A DNA stretch of 64,000 bases from Streptomyces antibioticus. GTDB taxonomy: Bacteria; Actinomycetota; Actinomycetes; Streptomycetales; Streptomycetaceae. The notes below the pieces were generated by a model. It saw nothing but the letters and a program-made list of their open reading frames with translations. It was not told the origin of the DNA and did not search any database. Below are positions 41,740-49,838 of this stretch, piece after piece. Positions within the stretch are counted from its first letter, which is position 1. The number at the start of each line of letters is the position of its first letter. Location: positions 298,474 through 362,473 of the forward strand of contig NZ_KQ948427.1 of assembly GCF_001514065.1 (NCBI RefSeq). Direction: 5' to 3'. The translations under genes and the position numbers were made by a program.

Positions 41740-43109
41740 GACGCCGCCCGCTCGCCGCGCGCGTGGTCCGGGTGGGCAAGGCCCAGGTGGTCGCGCAGGG
41801 TGGTGCCCTCGTACTCGGTGCGGAAGACGCCCTGTTCCTGGAGGAGCGGGACGACCTTGTCGGCGAAGGTGTCGAGGCCGGTCGGGGTGATGTGCGGGAC
41901 GAGGATGAAGCCGTCGCTCGCGTCGGCCTGGACGTACTCGTTGATGGTCCTGGCGACGGTCTCCGGGGAGCCGACGAAGGTCTGCCGGTTGCCGGTGTTG
42001 ATGACCAGGTCGCGGATGGACCACTTGTTGGCGGCCGCCAGCTCGCGCCACTCGCGAGCGATGGCGAGCGGGTCGCGGTACATGCGGACCTGGGCGCGGC
42101 CCTTCGAGATGTGGTTGTCGCTGACATCGGGGTCGATGTCCGGGAGCGGTCCCTCCGGGTCGTACGAGGACAGGTCCCGGTTCCAGACGAACTCCAGGTG
42201 CTTGAGGGCGGTGGCGCCACTGACCTGCTGGCGGCGCACCTCCTTCGCCAGTTCCTCGGCCTCGGCGTCGGTGTCGCCCAGCGCGAAGGTGGCCGCTGGC
42301 AGGATCAGCAGGTCACCATGGCCGCGGCCGTGCTTCGCGAGGCGGTTCTTGACGTCCGTGTAGAAGGCCTGGCCCTCCTTCAGGGCGGCGTACCGGCTGA
42401 AGATGGCGTCGGCGGCGGAGGCGGCGAACTCGCGGCCCTCCTCGGAGTCGCCCGCCTGGAAGATCACCGGGCGGCCCTGCGGGGAGCGCGGGACGTTGAA
42501 CTGGCCGTGGATGTCGAAGTGTTGGCCGGTGTGGACGAAGGCGCCGGCCTTCGCGTCGCGCAGGAAGGTGCCGGTCTCCTGGTCGGCCACGATCTCGTCG
42601 CCGTGCCAGGAGTCGAAGAGCTCGGTCGCCGTGGCGAGGAACTCCTTGGCGCGGGAGTACCGCTCGTCCTGCGGGAGGAAGCCGCCGCGGCGGAAGTTCT
42701 CACCGGTGAAGGCGTCCCAGGAGGTGACCACGTTCCAGGCGGAGCGGCCGCCGGAGAGGTGGTCGAGGCTGGCGAACTGGCGGGCCACCTCGTAGGGCTC
42801 GTTGAAGGTGGAGTTGATGGTGCCGGTCAGGCCGAGGTGCTCGGTGACGGCGGCGAGCGCGGCGAGGACCGTGAAGGTGTCGGGGCGTCCGACGACGTCC
42901 AAGTCGTATATCTTCCCGCCCTGTTCGCGGAGCCTGAGGCCTTCGGCGAGGAACAGGAAGTCGAACTTGGCGCGCTCGGCGGTCCGCGCGAAGTGGGCGA
43001 AGGAGCTGAACTCGATGTGGCTGCCGGCCTCGGGGTCGCTCCACACGGTGGTGTTGTTGACGCCCGGGAAGTGGGCGGCCAGATGGATCTGCTTCAGCGG
43101 CTTGGTCAT
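41736..43109 (-). CDS. NtaA/SnaA/DszA-type FMN-dependent monooxygenase
   Basis: A 457-residue enzyme of the nitrilotriacetate/pristinamycin/dibenzothiophene-sulfone monooxygenase family. Family blocks are visible: QIHLAAHFPGVNNTTVW, FARTAERAKFDFLFLAEG, NEPYEVARQFASLDHLSGGR, AWNVVTSWD and the GRPVIFQAGDSEEGREFAA segment. Such enzymes cleave C-S or C-N bonds using FMNH2 from a separate reductase. It is the second gene of the leader-peptide-controlled operon. A role in releasing sulfur from organosulfur compounds fits, but a C-N substrate is not excluded. Confidence 0.9.
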   Translation of the reverse strand: MTKPLKQIHLAAHFPGVNNTTVWSDPEAGSHIEFSSFAHFARTAERAKFDFLFLAEGLRLREQGGKIYDLDVVGRPDTFTVLAALAAVTEHLGLTGTINSTFNEPYEVARQFASLDHLSGGRSAWNVVTSWDAFTGENFRRGGFLPQDERYSRAKEFLATATELFDSWHGDEIVADQETGTFLRDAKAGAFVHTGQHFDIHGQFNVPRSPQGRPVIFQAGDSEEGREFAASAADAIFSRYAALKEGQAFYTDVKNRLAKHGRGHGDLLILPAATFALGDTDAEAEELAKEVRRQQVSGATALKHLEFVWNRDLSSYDPEGPLPDIDPDVSDNHISKGRAQVRMYRDPLAIAREWRELAAANKWSIRDLVINTGNRQTFVGSPETVARTINEYVQADASDGFILVPHITPTGLDTFADKVVPLLQEQGVFRTEYEGTTLRDHLGLAHPDHARGERAAS

Positions 43110-43130
43110 GGCTTCTGCGTCCTTCGCGTC

Positions 43131-44315
43131 TCAGGCGGCGGCGTAGCGGTTGGCGGGGCGGGCGAGGCCCAGCAGTCCGCGCAGGGTGTCGGCCTCGTAG
43201 GCCTGCCGGAAGGCGTCTCGGCGCTGGAGTTCGGGGACCAGGCCGCGGGTGATGGCCGGCAGGTCGTGGCCGAGGACGGCGGGCCGCAGCCGGAACCCGG
43301 TCAGGCCGGCCGCCTGCAACTCCTGGAGCAGATCGGCGAGTTGGGCGGGGGTACCGGCGAAGATGCGCGCGTCGCTCTCGTACGGCTCCCCCGCCGCCTC
43401 GTCGAGGCGCTCCCGGCGGGCCGTGGCCGCCGCGGGGTCGTCGTCGAGGAAGACCACCAGGTCGCCGAAGACGTGCAGAGGCTCCTGAGCGCGGCCCGCC
43501 GTCCCCTGCTCGGCGCGGATCTCCGCGACGATCTCGCGGGCGTGCTCGGCGTCGCGCGGCGTCACGTAACCGACGTCGGCCTGGCGGGCCACCAGCCGGT
43601 AGGGCACGGTCTGGTGGGCGAGGGCCGTGACGAGGGGCTGGCCCTGCGGCGGGCGCGGGGTGATGGACGGGCCCTTGACGCTGAAGTGGCGGCCCTCGAA
43701 GTCGATGTAGTGGAGCTTGTCGCGGTCGATGAAACGGCCGGTGGCGGCGTCCCTGATCTCGGCGTCGTCCTCCCAGCTGTCCCAGAGCCGGCGGACGACC
43801 TCGACGTAGTCGGCGGCCTCGTCGAAGAGGTCGGTCACCACCGGGCTGTCGTAGGCCTCGATGCGCGGGATCGTGCGGCGGCCGAAGTGGTCGGCCTCGT
43901 GGGGGCGGGCGGTGATCTGGACGCGGACGCCCGCGCGGCCGGTGCTCACGTAGTCCAGCGTGGCGATCGCCTTGGAGAGGTGGAACGGCTCGGTGTGGGT
44001 GACGACCGCGGTCGGGACCAGGCCGATGTGCCGGGTCAGCGGCGCGATGCGGGCGGCGAGGAGCACGGCGTCGACGCGGCCGCGGACCTGGTCGGTGCGG
44101 TCGTCCGGCGCCAGGTGGTGGGAGGACTGGAGGCCGAGGCCGTCCTCGAACGTGACGAAGTCGAGCAGTCCGCGCTCGGCCTCGGCGACCAGGTCGGCCC
44201 AGTAGGCGGCGGTGAACAGCTCCCGGGGGCGGGCGACCGGCTCACGCCAGGAGGCGGGGTGCCAGCCGGTGCCGTCGAGGGCGACTGCGAGATGCAACGG
44301 GGATGAAGGGGACAC
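43131..44315 (-). CDS. NtaA/DszA-type LLM monooxygenase
   Basis: A 394-residue luciferase-like protein. LHLAVALDGTGWHPASWRE, FVTFEDGLGLQ, KAIATLDYVSTGRAGVRVQI and LTGFRLRPAV are the family blocks found in monooxygenases of sulfur-scavenging loci. The GTG at 44315 has AGGAAGG upstream. It is the first structural gene after the leader peptide at 44396-44464 and starts 21 bases before the next gene's region ends, so the four LLM genes form one unit. Confidence 0.85.
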   Translation of the reverse strand: MSPSSPLHLAVALDGTGWHPASWREPVARPRELFTAAYWADLVAEAERGLLDFVTFEDGLGLQSSHHLAPDDRTDQVRGRVDAVLLAARIAPLTRHIGLVPTAVVTHTEPFHLSKAIATLDYVSTGRAGVRVQITARPHEADHFGRRTIPRIEAYDSPVVTDLFDEAADYVEVVRRLWDSWEDDAEIRDAATGRFIDRDKLHYIDFEGRHFSVKGPSITPRPPQGQPLVTALAHQTVPYRLVARQADVGYVTPRDAEHAREIVAEIRAEQGTAGRAQEPLHVFGDLVVFLDDDPAAATARRERLDEAAGEPYESDARIFAGTPAQLADLLQELQAAGLTGFRLRPAVLGHDLPAITRGLVPELQRRDAFRQAYEADTLRGLLGLARPANRYAAA

Positions 44316-44395
44316 GAGGGGTGCCTTCCTGGAGGTCCGTACGAGAACACCGGCCCGGGCACAGGGCGCGCGGGGCACAGCGGGGTGAAAACGGG

Positions 44396-44464
44396 TCAGG
44401 GGCGACAGAGAGCGCCGGCGACGCGCTGGAGGTCGATGTGCAGGCGGAGGTAGGGGATACACAC
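44396..44464 (-). CDS. leader peptide 1 (HIDLxRV type), upstream of the LLM operon
   Basis: A 22-residue sORF starting with GTG at 44464 behind GGGAGG: MCIPYLRLHIDLQRVAGALC then RP and stop. The core H-I-D-L-Q-R-V-x-G-A-L-C matches the putative leader peptides found ahead of sulfur-assimilation genes in Streptomyces. The stop is 80 bases before the first LLM gene. It shares a 22-base identical stretch (44420-44441) with leader 3 at 49602-49623. Confidence 0.8.
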   Translation of the reverse strand: MCIPYLRLHIDLQRVAGALCRP

Positions 44465-44505
44465 GTCCCCGCCTCCCGTTCTGCCGGCGCGCGCCTCGTC
44501 GTGAC

Positions 44506-45225
44506 TCACAACGCCCGCGCCCCGGCGTCTGTTCCTGGGGTGCGCACCTGAAGGATGGTCGTGCGGCGGCGCAGGGTGAAGCCGAGCGACTCGTAGAGCC
44601 GGATCGCGGTGGTGTTGTGGGCGGCGGCGTGCAGGAACGGGGTCTCGCCGCGTTCCCTGATGCCCGCGGCCACCGCGCGGACCAGCCGGGTTCCCAGGCC
44701 CCGGCCGCGGTGCGCCGGGTCGGTGCACACGGCGCTGATCTCGGTCCAGCCGGGCAGGTGGAGCCGCTCTCCGGCCAGGGCGATCAGCCGGCCGCGGTGC
44801 CGGATGCCGAGGTAGGTGCCGAGGTGGACGGTGCGGGCGAGGTAGGGGCCGGGTCGGGTGCGGGCGACGAGGTCCAGGATGTCGGGGACGTCGTCGGGGC
44901 CGAGCCGTACGGCCTCGGGGTCGGGTTCGGCCCGCAGACGGGTGTCGACGAGCTGGACGCCCTGGCCGCCGCCGACGACGTCCCAGCCGTCGGGGACGCC
45001 GTCGACTCCCTTGATACGGGCGGTGGTTGCCGGGCCGAGCAGCCGGTGCAGGTCGGCCCAGGCGGCCAGGTCGGCCGGGTCGGCGAGCGCGGCGAACGCG
45101 TACATGTCCGCCGGGTAGCGCGCAGCCCGGCCGATCCGTTCGGCGAACCCGGCGTGCGGGCCGTCGAGCGCGGCCCACACGGGGTTGTCCAGCAGGCGGG
45201 TGCCCAGGGCGGTCTGGTGGACCAC
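44506..45225 (-). CDS. GNAT-family N-acetyltransferase
   Basis: A 239-residue protein. The C-terminal half is a GNAT domain with the acetyl-CoA loop HRGRGLGTRLVRAVA and ESLGF near the end (FR47-like). The N-terminal half is variable. The start is GTG 45225 behind GGAAAGG. It lies 22 bases after the substrate-binding protein gene and so is probably the last gene of the transporter operon. The substrate is unknown; an amino acid or thiol derivative would suit the sulfur context. Confidence 0.82.
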   Translation of the reverse strand: MVHQTALGTRLLDNPVWAALDGPHAGFAERIGRAARYPADMYAFAALADPADLAAWADLHRLLGPATTARIKGVDGVPDGWDVVGGGQGVQLVDTRLRAEPDPEAVRLGPDDVPDILDLVARTRPGPYLARTVHLGTYLGIRHRGRLIALAGERLHLPGWTEISAVCTDPAHRGRGLGTRLVRAVAAGIRERGETPFLHAAAHNTTAIRLYESLGFTLRRRTTILQVRTPGTDAGARAL

Positions 45226-45247
45226 GATGGCCTTTCCGGGGAAGCGG

Positions 45248-46270
45248 TCAGGAGTTGGTCAGCGGCAGGCCGGGCGGGTTGATCTCGGACTTGGCGACAG
45301 CCTCGCCGGAGAGGTTCCAGGCCTTGAGCCACTTCGCGTACTGCCCGTTGTCGATCAGGTAGTTGATCGCAGCGGCCAGCGGCTTGGCGAGGCCGCTGTC
45401 CTTCTTGGCGGTCGCGGCGATCAGGCCCTGGAGGGTCTCACCGGCACCGGAGAACTGGCCCGCGATACGGGTCGCCTGGGGCGTCTTCGCGGTCTGCGTG
45501 GTGTGGTACGAGAGGTTGGGGCTGGGGCCGAAGTAGGCGTCGATCTTGCCGCTGTTGAGGGCCAGGTAGAGGCTGTTGGTCTCCTGGAAGTACTTGACCG
45601 TGAGCTTCTTGCCCTCCTTCTCCAGCTTCGCCTTCCACTCCAGGAGGATCTTCTCCTGGTTGGTGCCGTTGCCGACGGAGACGGTCTTGCCGGCGAGGTT
45701 CTCGTAGTTGTTGTCGAAGTTCCAGGTGTTGTCCTTCTTCACCTCGAAGGCGAGGTCGTCCTTGCGGTAGGAGGCGAACTCGTACTTCTGCTTGCGCTCC
45801 TCGGTGTCGGTGACGTTGGAGAACGCCACGTTCACCTTGCCGCTGTCGAGGCCGATGAAGAGGTTCTCCCACGTGGAGCGCTGCACCTCGGCCTTGACGC
45901 CGAGGACGGCGGAGACCAGACGGGCGAGGTCGATCTCGGAGCCGGTGAGGGTCTTCTGGTCGCTGCCGATGAAGCCGAGCGGCGGGGCCCCGGAGGGCAG
46001 GGTGCCGGAGCCGATGACCAGCTTGCCGCTCTTCTTGATGTCGGCGGGGAGCAGTGCGCTGATGGACTTCACCTCGCCGACCTTCAGCGCGGTCTCGGTG
46101 GCCGCGCCGTTGGACAGCCGGCCCACGGTCACCGTGCCTGCCGCGTCGTTGGTCTGGGTGGCGGCGTCGCTGTCGCCCCCGCAGGCGGCGAGCCCGGTGG
46201 CGAGGGTGGCGACGGCGGTGGCCGCGGTGATGCCTCGTATCAGGCTGCGTCGGGTGAGGTGCGTGCGCAT
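45248..46270 (-). CDS. ABC transporter substrate-binding lipoprotein, amino-acid (probably cystine) type
   Basis: A 340-residue family 3 solute-binding protein. The leader MRTHLTRRSLIRG plus a hydrophobic run ends in the lipobox LAAC. The mature part has GFIGSDQKTLTGSEIDLARL, VAFSNVTDTEERKQKYEFAS and LAGKTVSVGNGTNQEK, the usual polar amino-acid-binding pattern. It delivers substrate to the permease and ATPase encoded upstream. The SAM riboswitch and leader peptide ahead of the operon point to cystine or another sulfur amino acid. Confidence 0.88.
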   Translation of the reverse strand: MRTHLTRRSLIRGITAATAVATLATGLAACGGDSDAATQTNDAAGTVTVGRLSNGAATETALKVGEVKSISALLPADIKKSGKLVIGSGTLPSGAPPLGFIGSDQKTLTGSEIDLARLVSAVLGVKAEVQRSTWENLFIGLDSGKVNVAFSNVTDTEERKQKYEFASYRKDDLAFEVKKDNTWNFDNNYENLAGKTVSVGNGTNQEKILLEWKAKLEKEGKKLTVKYFQETNSLYLALNSGKIDAYFGPSPNLSYHTTQTAKTPQATRIAGQFSGAGETLQGLIAATAKKDSGLAKPLAAAINYLIDNGQYAKWLKAWNLSGEAVAKSEINPPGLPLTNS

Positions 46271-46325
46271 GGCTGTCCTTGTCGTGTGAGTGAGAGGTGA
46301 AACGGGAGGAGAAAAGAGAGGGCGG

Positions 46326-47111
46326 TCAGAGGACCTTGCTGAGGAAGTCCCGGGTCCGCTCGTGCTGCGGCTTGTCCAGCACTTCGGAGGGCGGGCCCTG
46401 TTCGACGATCTTTCCGCCGTCGATGAAGACGACCCGGTCGGCGATCTCACGGGCGAACCCGATCTCATGGGTGACGATCACCAGCGTGGTGCCGCTCTTC
46501 GCCAAGTCCTTGATGACGGCGAGGACTTCACCGACGAGTTCCGGGTCCAGGGCGGAGGTGGGTTCGTCGAAGAGGATGACGCCGGGCCGCAGCGCGAGGG
46601 CGCGGGCGATGGCGACGCGCTGCTGCTGTCCGCCGGACAGCTGCCGCGGGTAGGCGGACTCCTTGTCGGCGAGGCCGACCCGGTCCAGGAGTTCGCGGGC
46701 GAGTTTCTGGGCCTCGTCCCGGTCGAGCTTGCCGGTCGCGACCGGGGCCGCGGCGACGTTCTCCAGCACGGTCAGATGCGGGAAGAGGTTGAAGTTCTGG
46801 AAGACGAACCCGATGTTGCTGCGCTGGGCGAGGATGGCCCGCTCGCTGAGCTCCTTGAGGTGGTCGCCCTGCTTGCGTACGCCGATGAGCTCGCCGTTGA
46901 CGCTGACGTACCCGATCTCGGGCTTCTCCAGGTGGTTGACGACCCGGAGCAGGGTGGACTTGCCGGAGCCGGAGGGACCGAGGATGACGGTGACCTCGCC
47001 GGCCCTGACGGTCAGGTCGACGCCGTCCAGGACCCGGTGGGCGCCGTACCACTTGTGCACGTCGTGGACCTCGACGGCGGCCGGCACGATCTGGAGGGTC
47101 TCGGTGCTCAT
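46326..47111 (-). CDS. amino-acid ABC transporter ATP-binding protein
   Basis: A 261-residue ATPase. Walker A is GPSGSGKST, the Q-loop FVFQNFNLFPHLTVLENV, signature LSGGQQQR, Walker B VILFDEPTSALDPELVGEVL and switch THEIGFAREIADRVVF, all as in GlnQ/TcyN-type importers. Its ATG overlaps the permease stop (ATGA). It energises import together with the permease and the lipoprotein. Confidence 0.94.
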   Translation of the reverse strand: MSTETLQIVPAAVEVHDVHKWYGAHRVLDGVDLTVRAGEVTVILGPSGSGKSTLLRVVNHLEKPEIGYVSVNGELIGVRKQGDHLKELSERAILAQRSNIGFVFQNFNLFPHLTVLENVAAAPVATGKLDRDEAQKLARELLDRVGLADKESAYPRQLSGGQQQRVAIARALALRPGVILFDEPTSALDPELVGEVLAVIKDLAKSGTTLVIVTHEIGFAREIADRVVFIDGGKIVEQGPPSEVLDKPQHERTRDFLSKVL

Positions 47112-48094
47112 ATCGCGGTCTCCCTGCGGATGCGGGCGCGCAGGTCGCTGACTCCGGTGCGCAGCTTCTGGAGCGGGGTGGGCGGCAGGCTGCGGGTGGC
47201 GCCCCGGGCGAAGTACCGCTCGACGTAGAACTGGACGACGGAGACGACGGTGGTCAGGATCAGGTACCAGACCGTGACGACCAGCAGCAGCGGCACGATG
47301 TCGCCGGGGTAGGTGGCGCCCATCGTCTGGGCCGCGCCGAAGAGGTCCAGCAGCGACACGTAGAAGACCAGCGAGGTGGCCTTGACCAGGTCGATCAGCT
47401 GGTTGACGTAGTTCGGCGTGATGGAGCGCAGGGCCTGCGGGAAGACGACCTTGCGGAACTGGTAGCCCTTGGGCAGTCCGAGTGCGGCGGCGGCTTCGTG
47501 CTGGCCCTGGTCGACGGAGAGGATGCCACCGCGCACCGCCTCGGCGGCGTACGCCGCCTGGTTCAGGCTCAGGCCGACGACGGCGACCACGATGTCGGTG
47601 GCGAGCCGGGACTCGTCGAAGGTGAAGAAGGCCGGTCCGAAGGGGACGCCCACGCTGAGGGTCTGGTACAGCGCGCTGAAGTTGTAGAGGAAGAGCAGGA
47701 TGACGATCAGCGGGATGGAGCGGAACGTCCAGATGTAGACCCAGCTGACCGCCCGCAGGACGGGGCTCTTGGAGAGCCGGGCCAGGGCGAGCAGGACGCC
47801 GCCGAGGAGACCCAGCACCGCGCTGTAGGCGGTGACTTCGAGCGTGACGACCAGTCCGTCGAGGATCGTCGGCCGCAGGAACCAGTAGCCGAAGCGGTCC
47901 CACTGGTAGAAGGGGTTGGTCACCAGGCCGTGCACGAACTGGGCCGCGAGGACCAGGACGACGGCGGTGGCGATCCACCGGCCGGGGCGGCGCAGGGGCA
48001 GAACGCGCTGGGCCGCGAAGGGCTTTGACGGGGCGTCGGACGCGGGCGGCGGTGCATCGGTGAGAGACACGGCGGCGCCTGGGGGTTCGCTCAT
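47108..48094 (-). CDS. amino-acid ABC transporter permease
   Basis: A 328-residue HisM/GlnP-type permease. After a hydrophilic N-terminus and one helix comes the core with LDGLVVTLEVTAYSAVLGLL, the RSIPLIVILLFLYN segment and the cytoplasmic coupling loop EAAAALGLPKGYQFRKVVFPQALR. The ATG at 48094 has GGAG upstream and is preferred over ATG 48148. It is the first structural gene of the operon behind the SAM riboswitch and leader peptide 2. Confidence 0.9.
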   Translation of the reverse strand: MSEPPGAAVSLTDAPPPASDAPSKPFAAQRVLPLRRPGRWIATAVVLVLAAQFVHGLVTNPFYQWDRFGYWFLRPTILDGLVVTLEVTAYSAVLGLLGGVLLALARLSKSPVLRAVSWVYIWTFRSIPLIVILLFLYNFSALYQTLSVGVPFGPAFFTFDESRLATDIVVAVVGLSLNQAAYAAEAVRGGILSVDQGQHEAAAALGLPKGYQFRKVVFPQALRSITPNYVNQLIDLVKATSLVFYVSLLDLFGAAQTMGATYPGDIVPLLLVVTVWYLILTTVVSVVQFYVERYFARGATRSLPPTPLQKLRTGVSDLRARIRRETAI

Positions 48095-48258
48095 GGAGGG
48101 GCTCCGGCGGGAGTCGATTCCCCGGGTACGGCGAACGCGGCGGGTCACGGCCGTAAGGGGCGTGACTCACGAGGACGTACGGGCACCGGGGCTTGGTGGA
48201 CAACGGCACACCGCGAGGGCGGTGTTCGTCTTCGGGGCGGGGCTGCGGAGGTGGAGAG

Positions 48259-48408
48259 TCAGCCCCGACAGCGGGCACGGCCCGGTGCGGTACACAGTGC
48301 GCTGTTCACGCGGAGCAGATCGACGGCCCGGTCGGCGACGAGCAGGTCCACGTACGGCAGTACGCAGCCGTGGGAGCGGCGCGGGGCCGTCCTGGGAGCT
48401 GCGTACAT
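48259..48408 (-). CDS. leader peptide 2 (VDLLRV type), upstream of the ABC transporter operon
   Basis: A sORF of up to 49 codons from ATG 48408; shorter starts such as GTG are possible. The diagnostic part is RAVDLLRVNSALC followed by a second Cys near the end. It aligns with leaders 1 and 3 (D-L-x-R-V-x-[GS]-A-[LI]). It lies between the SAM riboswitch and the permease gene, 165 bases before the permease ATG. Confidence 0.65.
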   Translation of the reverse strand: MYAAPRTAPRRSHGCVLPYVDLLVADRAVDLLRVNSALCTAPGRARCRG

Positions 48409-48470
48409 GTCCGTCACCGTGTTCTTCCGGCCCGTCGGGGCCCTCGCGCTTACCGATATGTCGTCGGTCC

Positions 48471-48549
48471 GGTCGTCACCTGGGGCACCCCACCGCGGAG
48501 CGAGGGTTGCCGGTCAGCTAGCCAGGGCTTGTCGCTGACGCTCATGACC
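48471..48549 (-). promoter_or_regulatory. SAM riboswitch (SAM-I/IV family) of the transporter operon
   Basis: On the minus strand GGTC at the 5' end (48549) pairs with GACC at the 3' end (48471), enclosing the hallmark sequences ATGAG, CAGCGACAAGCCCTGGCT, CTGACCGGCAACC (CCGGCAACC at 48513-48505) and GGTGGGGTGCCCC (48494-48482) followed by AGGTGACGACC. This order and wording is that of actinobacterial SAM-I/IV variant riboswitches. It would sense S-adenosylmethionine and shut off the sulfur amino-acid importer when methionine is plentiful. Confidence 0.88.
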
Positions 48550-48588
48550 GTTCTGGGGCGTAAGTAAAGACATGCGCCCGAACGGATG

Positions 48589-49455
48589 TCAACGCCGTTC
48601 CACCACGTGGGCGGTGTGCGCGGCCCAGTCCAGGATCTGTACGGCGGATCCGGCGGCCTCCAGGCCACGACAGCGGGCGTGGTGGCGGCGGGCGACGCCG
48701 TCGAGGTCGAGATGGGCGCCGAAGGCGGGATGGGCGGCCAACCGGCGGGCGTACGCCCACAGTTCGGGATGGTCGGCGATCCGCTGCACGGCGGAGGCGT
48801 CCAGGTGATGGCGGTGCACGGTGTCGAGTTGGACGAGCGTGACCCACAACTCGACGTCGGCCGCGGTGATCTGATCGCGGATCAGGTACTCGCGTCCGAC
48901 GAGCCAGCGCTCCAGGGAACCGAGGGTCTCCAGCAGCTTGTCGAGCGCCGCCGGGTCGCCGCCGGCCGTTCCGGCGAGCTGTGCGGCCCGCTCGATGCCG
49001 TCGGCGCACAGCCGCTCGACGGCCTCGCTCTCCGACTCCGAGCCGCACGGGTACAGCGCCGCACGGCCGCCGCCGAAGTGCCGGGCCAGGTCGCGGGTGA
49101 TGTCCGGGGCGTGGGTGCTGACGATGCGGCCCGACCAGTCGTCACTGAGGACCGGTCCGGCGGCCGCTCCGGTGTAGTGGTGCGCGCTCGCCTCGTACAG
49201 CGGGCGCAATGCGGAGTGTCCGCCGTCGGGGCAGTCGGGGACGGCGTCCAGGAAGGTCACGGGGCAGGCCTGGGCGAGGCCGAGCAGGCTGTGCACGACG
49301 GCGATGCGCAGGCCGTCGGGACATGCGGTCGACAGATGGAGCCGGTAGCGGCGCGGCACGGCGTAGTGCCCGCTGCGCGCGTCCCGGCCGATCCGGCCCC
49401 GGAACGCGGGGGTGGGCTGCGTGGTCGGGACGGGGGCGAGCGGTGTGACGGACAT
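48589..49455 (-). CDS. GST-like protein, xi-class (S-glutathionyl-hydroquinone reductase-like)
   Basis: A 288-residue thioredoxin-fold protein with all-helical C-terminal domain. The early block HYAVPRRYRLHLSTACPDGLR matches the Y-x-L-x-x-S-x-A-C-P motif of YqjG/ECM4 proteins, whose Cys is catalytic, though the usual CPW is CPD. The C-terminal LIRDQITAADVELWVTLVQLD is the GST C-domain helix. Streptomyces use mycothiol rather than glutathione, so the thiol partner may differ. GGGGAG precedes the ATG. It sits behind leader peptide 3, which implies expression under sulfur control. Confidence 0.85.
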   Translation of the reverse strand: MSVTPLAPVPTTQPTPAFRGRIGRDARSGHYAVPRRYRLHLSTACPDGLRIAVVHSLLGLAQACPVTFLDAVPDCPDGGHSALRPLYEASAHHYTGAAAGPVLSDDWSGRIVSTHAPDITRDLARHFGGGRAALYPCGSESESEAVERLCADGIERAAQLAGTAGGDPAALDKLLETLGSLERWLVGREYLIRDQITAADVELWVTLVQLDTVHRHHLDASAVQRIADHPELWAYARRLAAHPAFGAHLDLDGVARRHHARCRGLEAAGSAVQILDWAAHTAHVVERR

Positions 49456-49574
49456 GGATCTCCCCGGGGGTGGGCGCGCGGACGTACGCGCGGCGGAAGC
49501 GACGTCGGGCCAGAAGGAGGGGGGCGTACCGGTGCCCGGTGGCAGGGCGGACGCGACAGGGAAGAGCGACCTGG

Positions 49575-49697
49575 TCAGCCGCGGGCGCGGATGGCGCTGC
49601 AGACGCGCTGGAGGTCGATGTGCCGGCGGGAGGTGAGAAGAGGCGACGGCCGAGACGTACGGCTCACGCGGCCGTCGGCCGATTCAAGGCGCCTCAT
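49575..49697 (-). CDS. leader peptide 3 (HIDLxRV type), upstream of the GST-like gene
   Basis: A 40-codon sORF from ATG 49697, or 30 codons from GTG 49667. The C-terminal part is LLTSRRHIDLQRVCSAIRAR plus Gly and stop. RRHIDLxRVxSA is the core of known Streptomyces leader peptides of sulfur genes; here Cys sits inside the motif. The stop is 120 bases before the GST-like start codon. Confidence 0.78.
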   Translation of the reverse strand: MRRLESADGRVSRTSRPSPLLTSRRHIDLQRVCSAIRARG

Positions 49698-49838
49698 GTT
49701 TCCCTACCTGTTCACTAGGATTCCCATCTGGAGTGTCGATCGGCCGTCGCGCGGCGTCAAGAGGGCGTCCACAGGCCGGTCACGGACCGGTGAAGGCCCC
49801 GTCCGGAGGCGCCCGGCGTTCCCGTACGCTGACGCCCC

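Noticed and set aside
48450-48543. Small minus-strand ORF starting MSVSDKPWLADRQ
   Set aside because: It lies wholly within the SAM riboswitch core; the conserved bases are explained by RNA structure.
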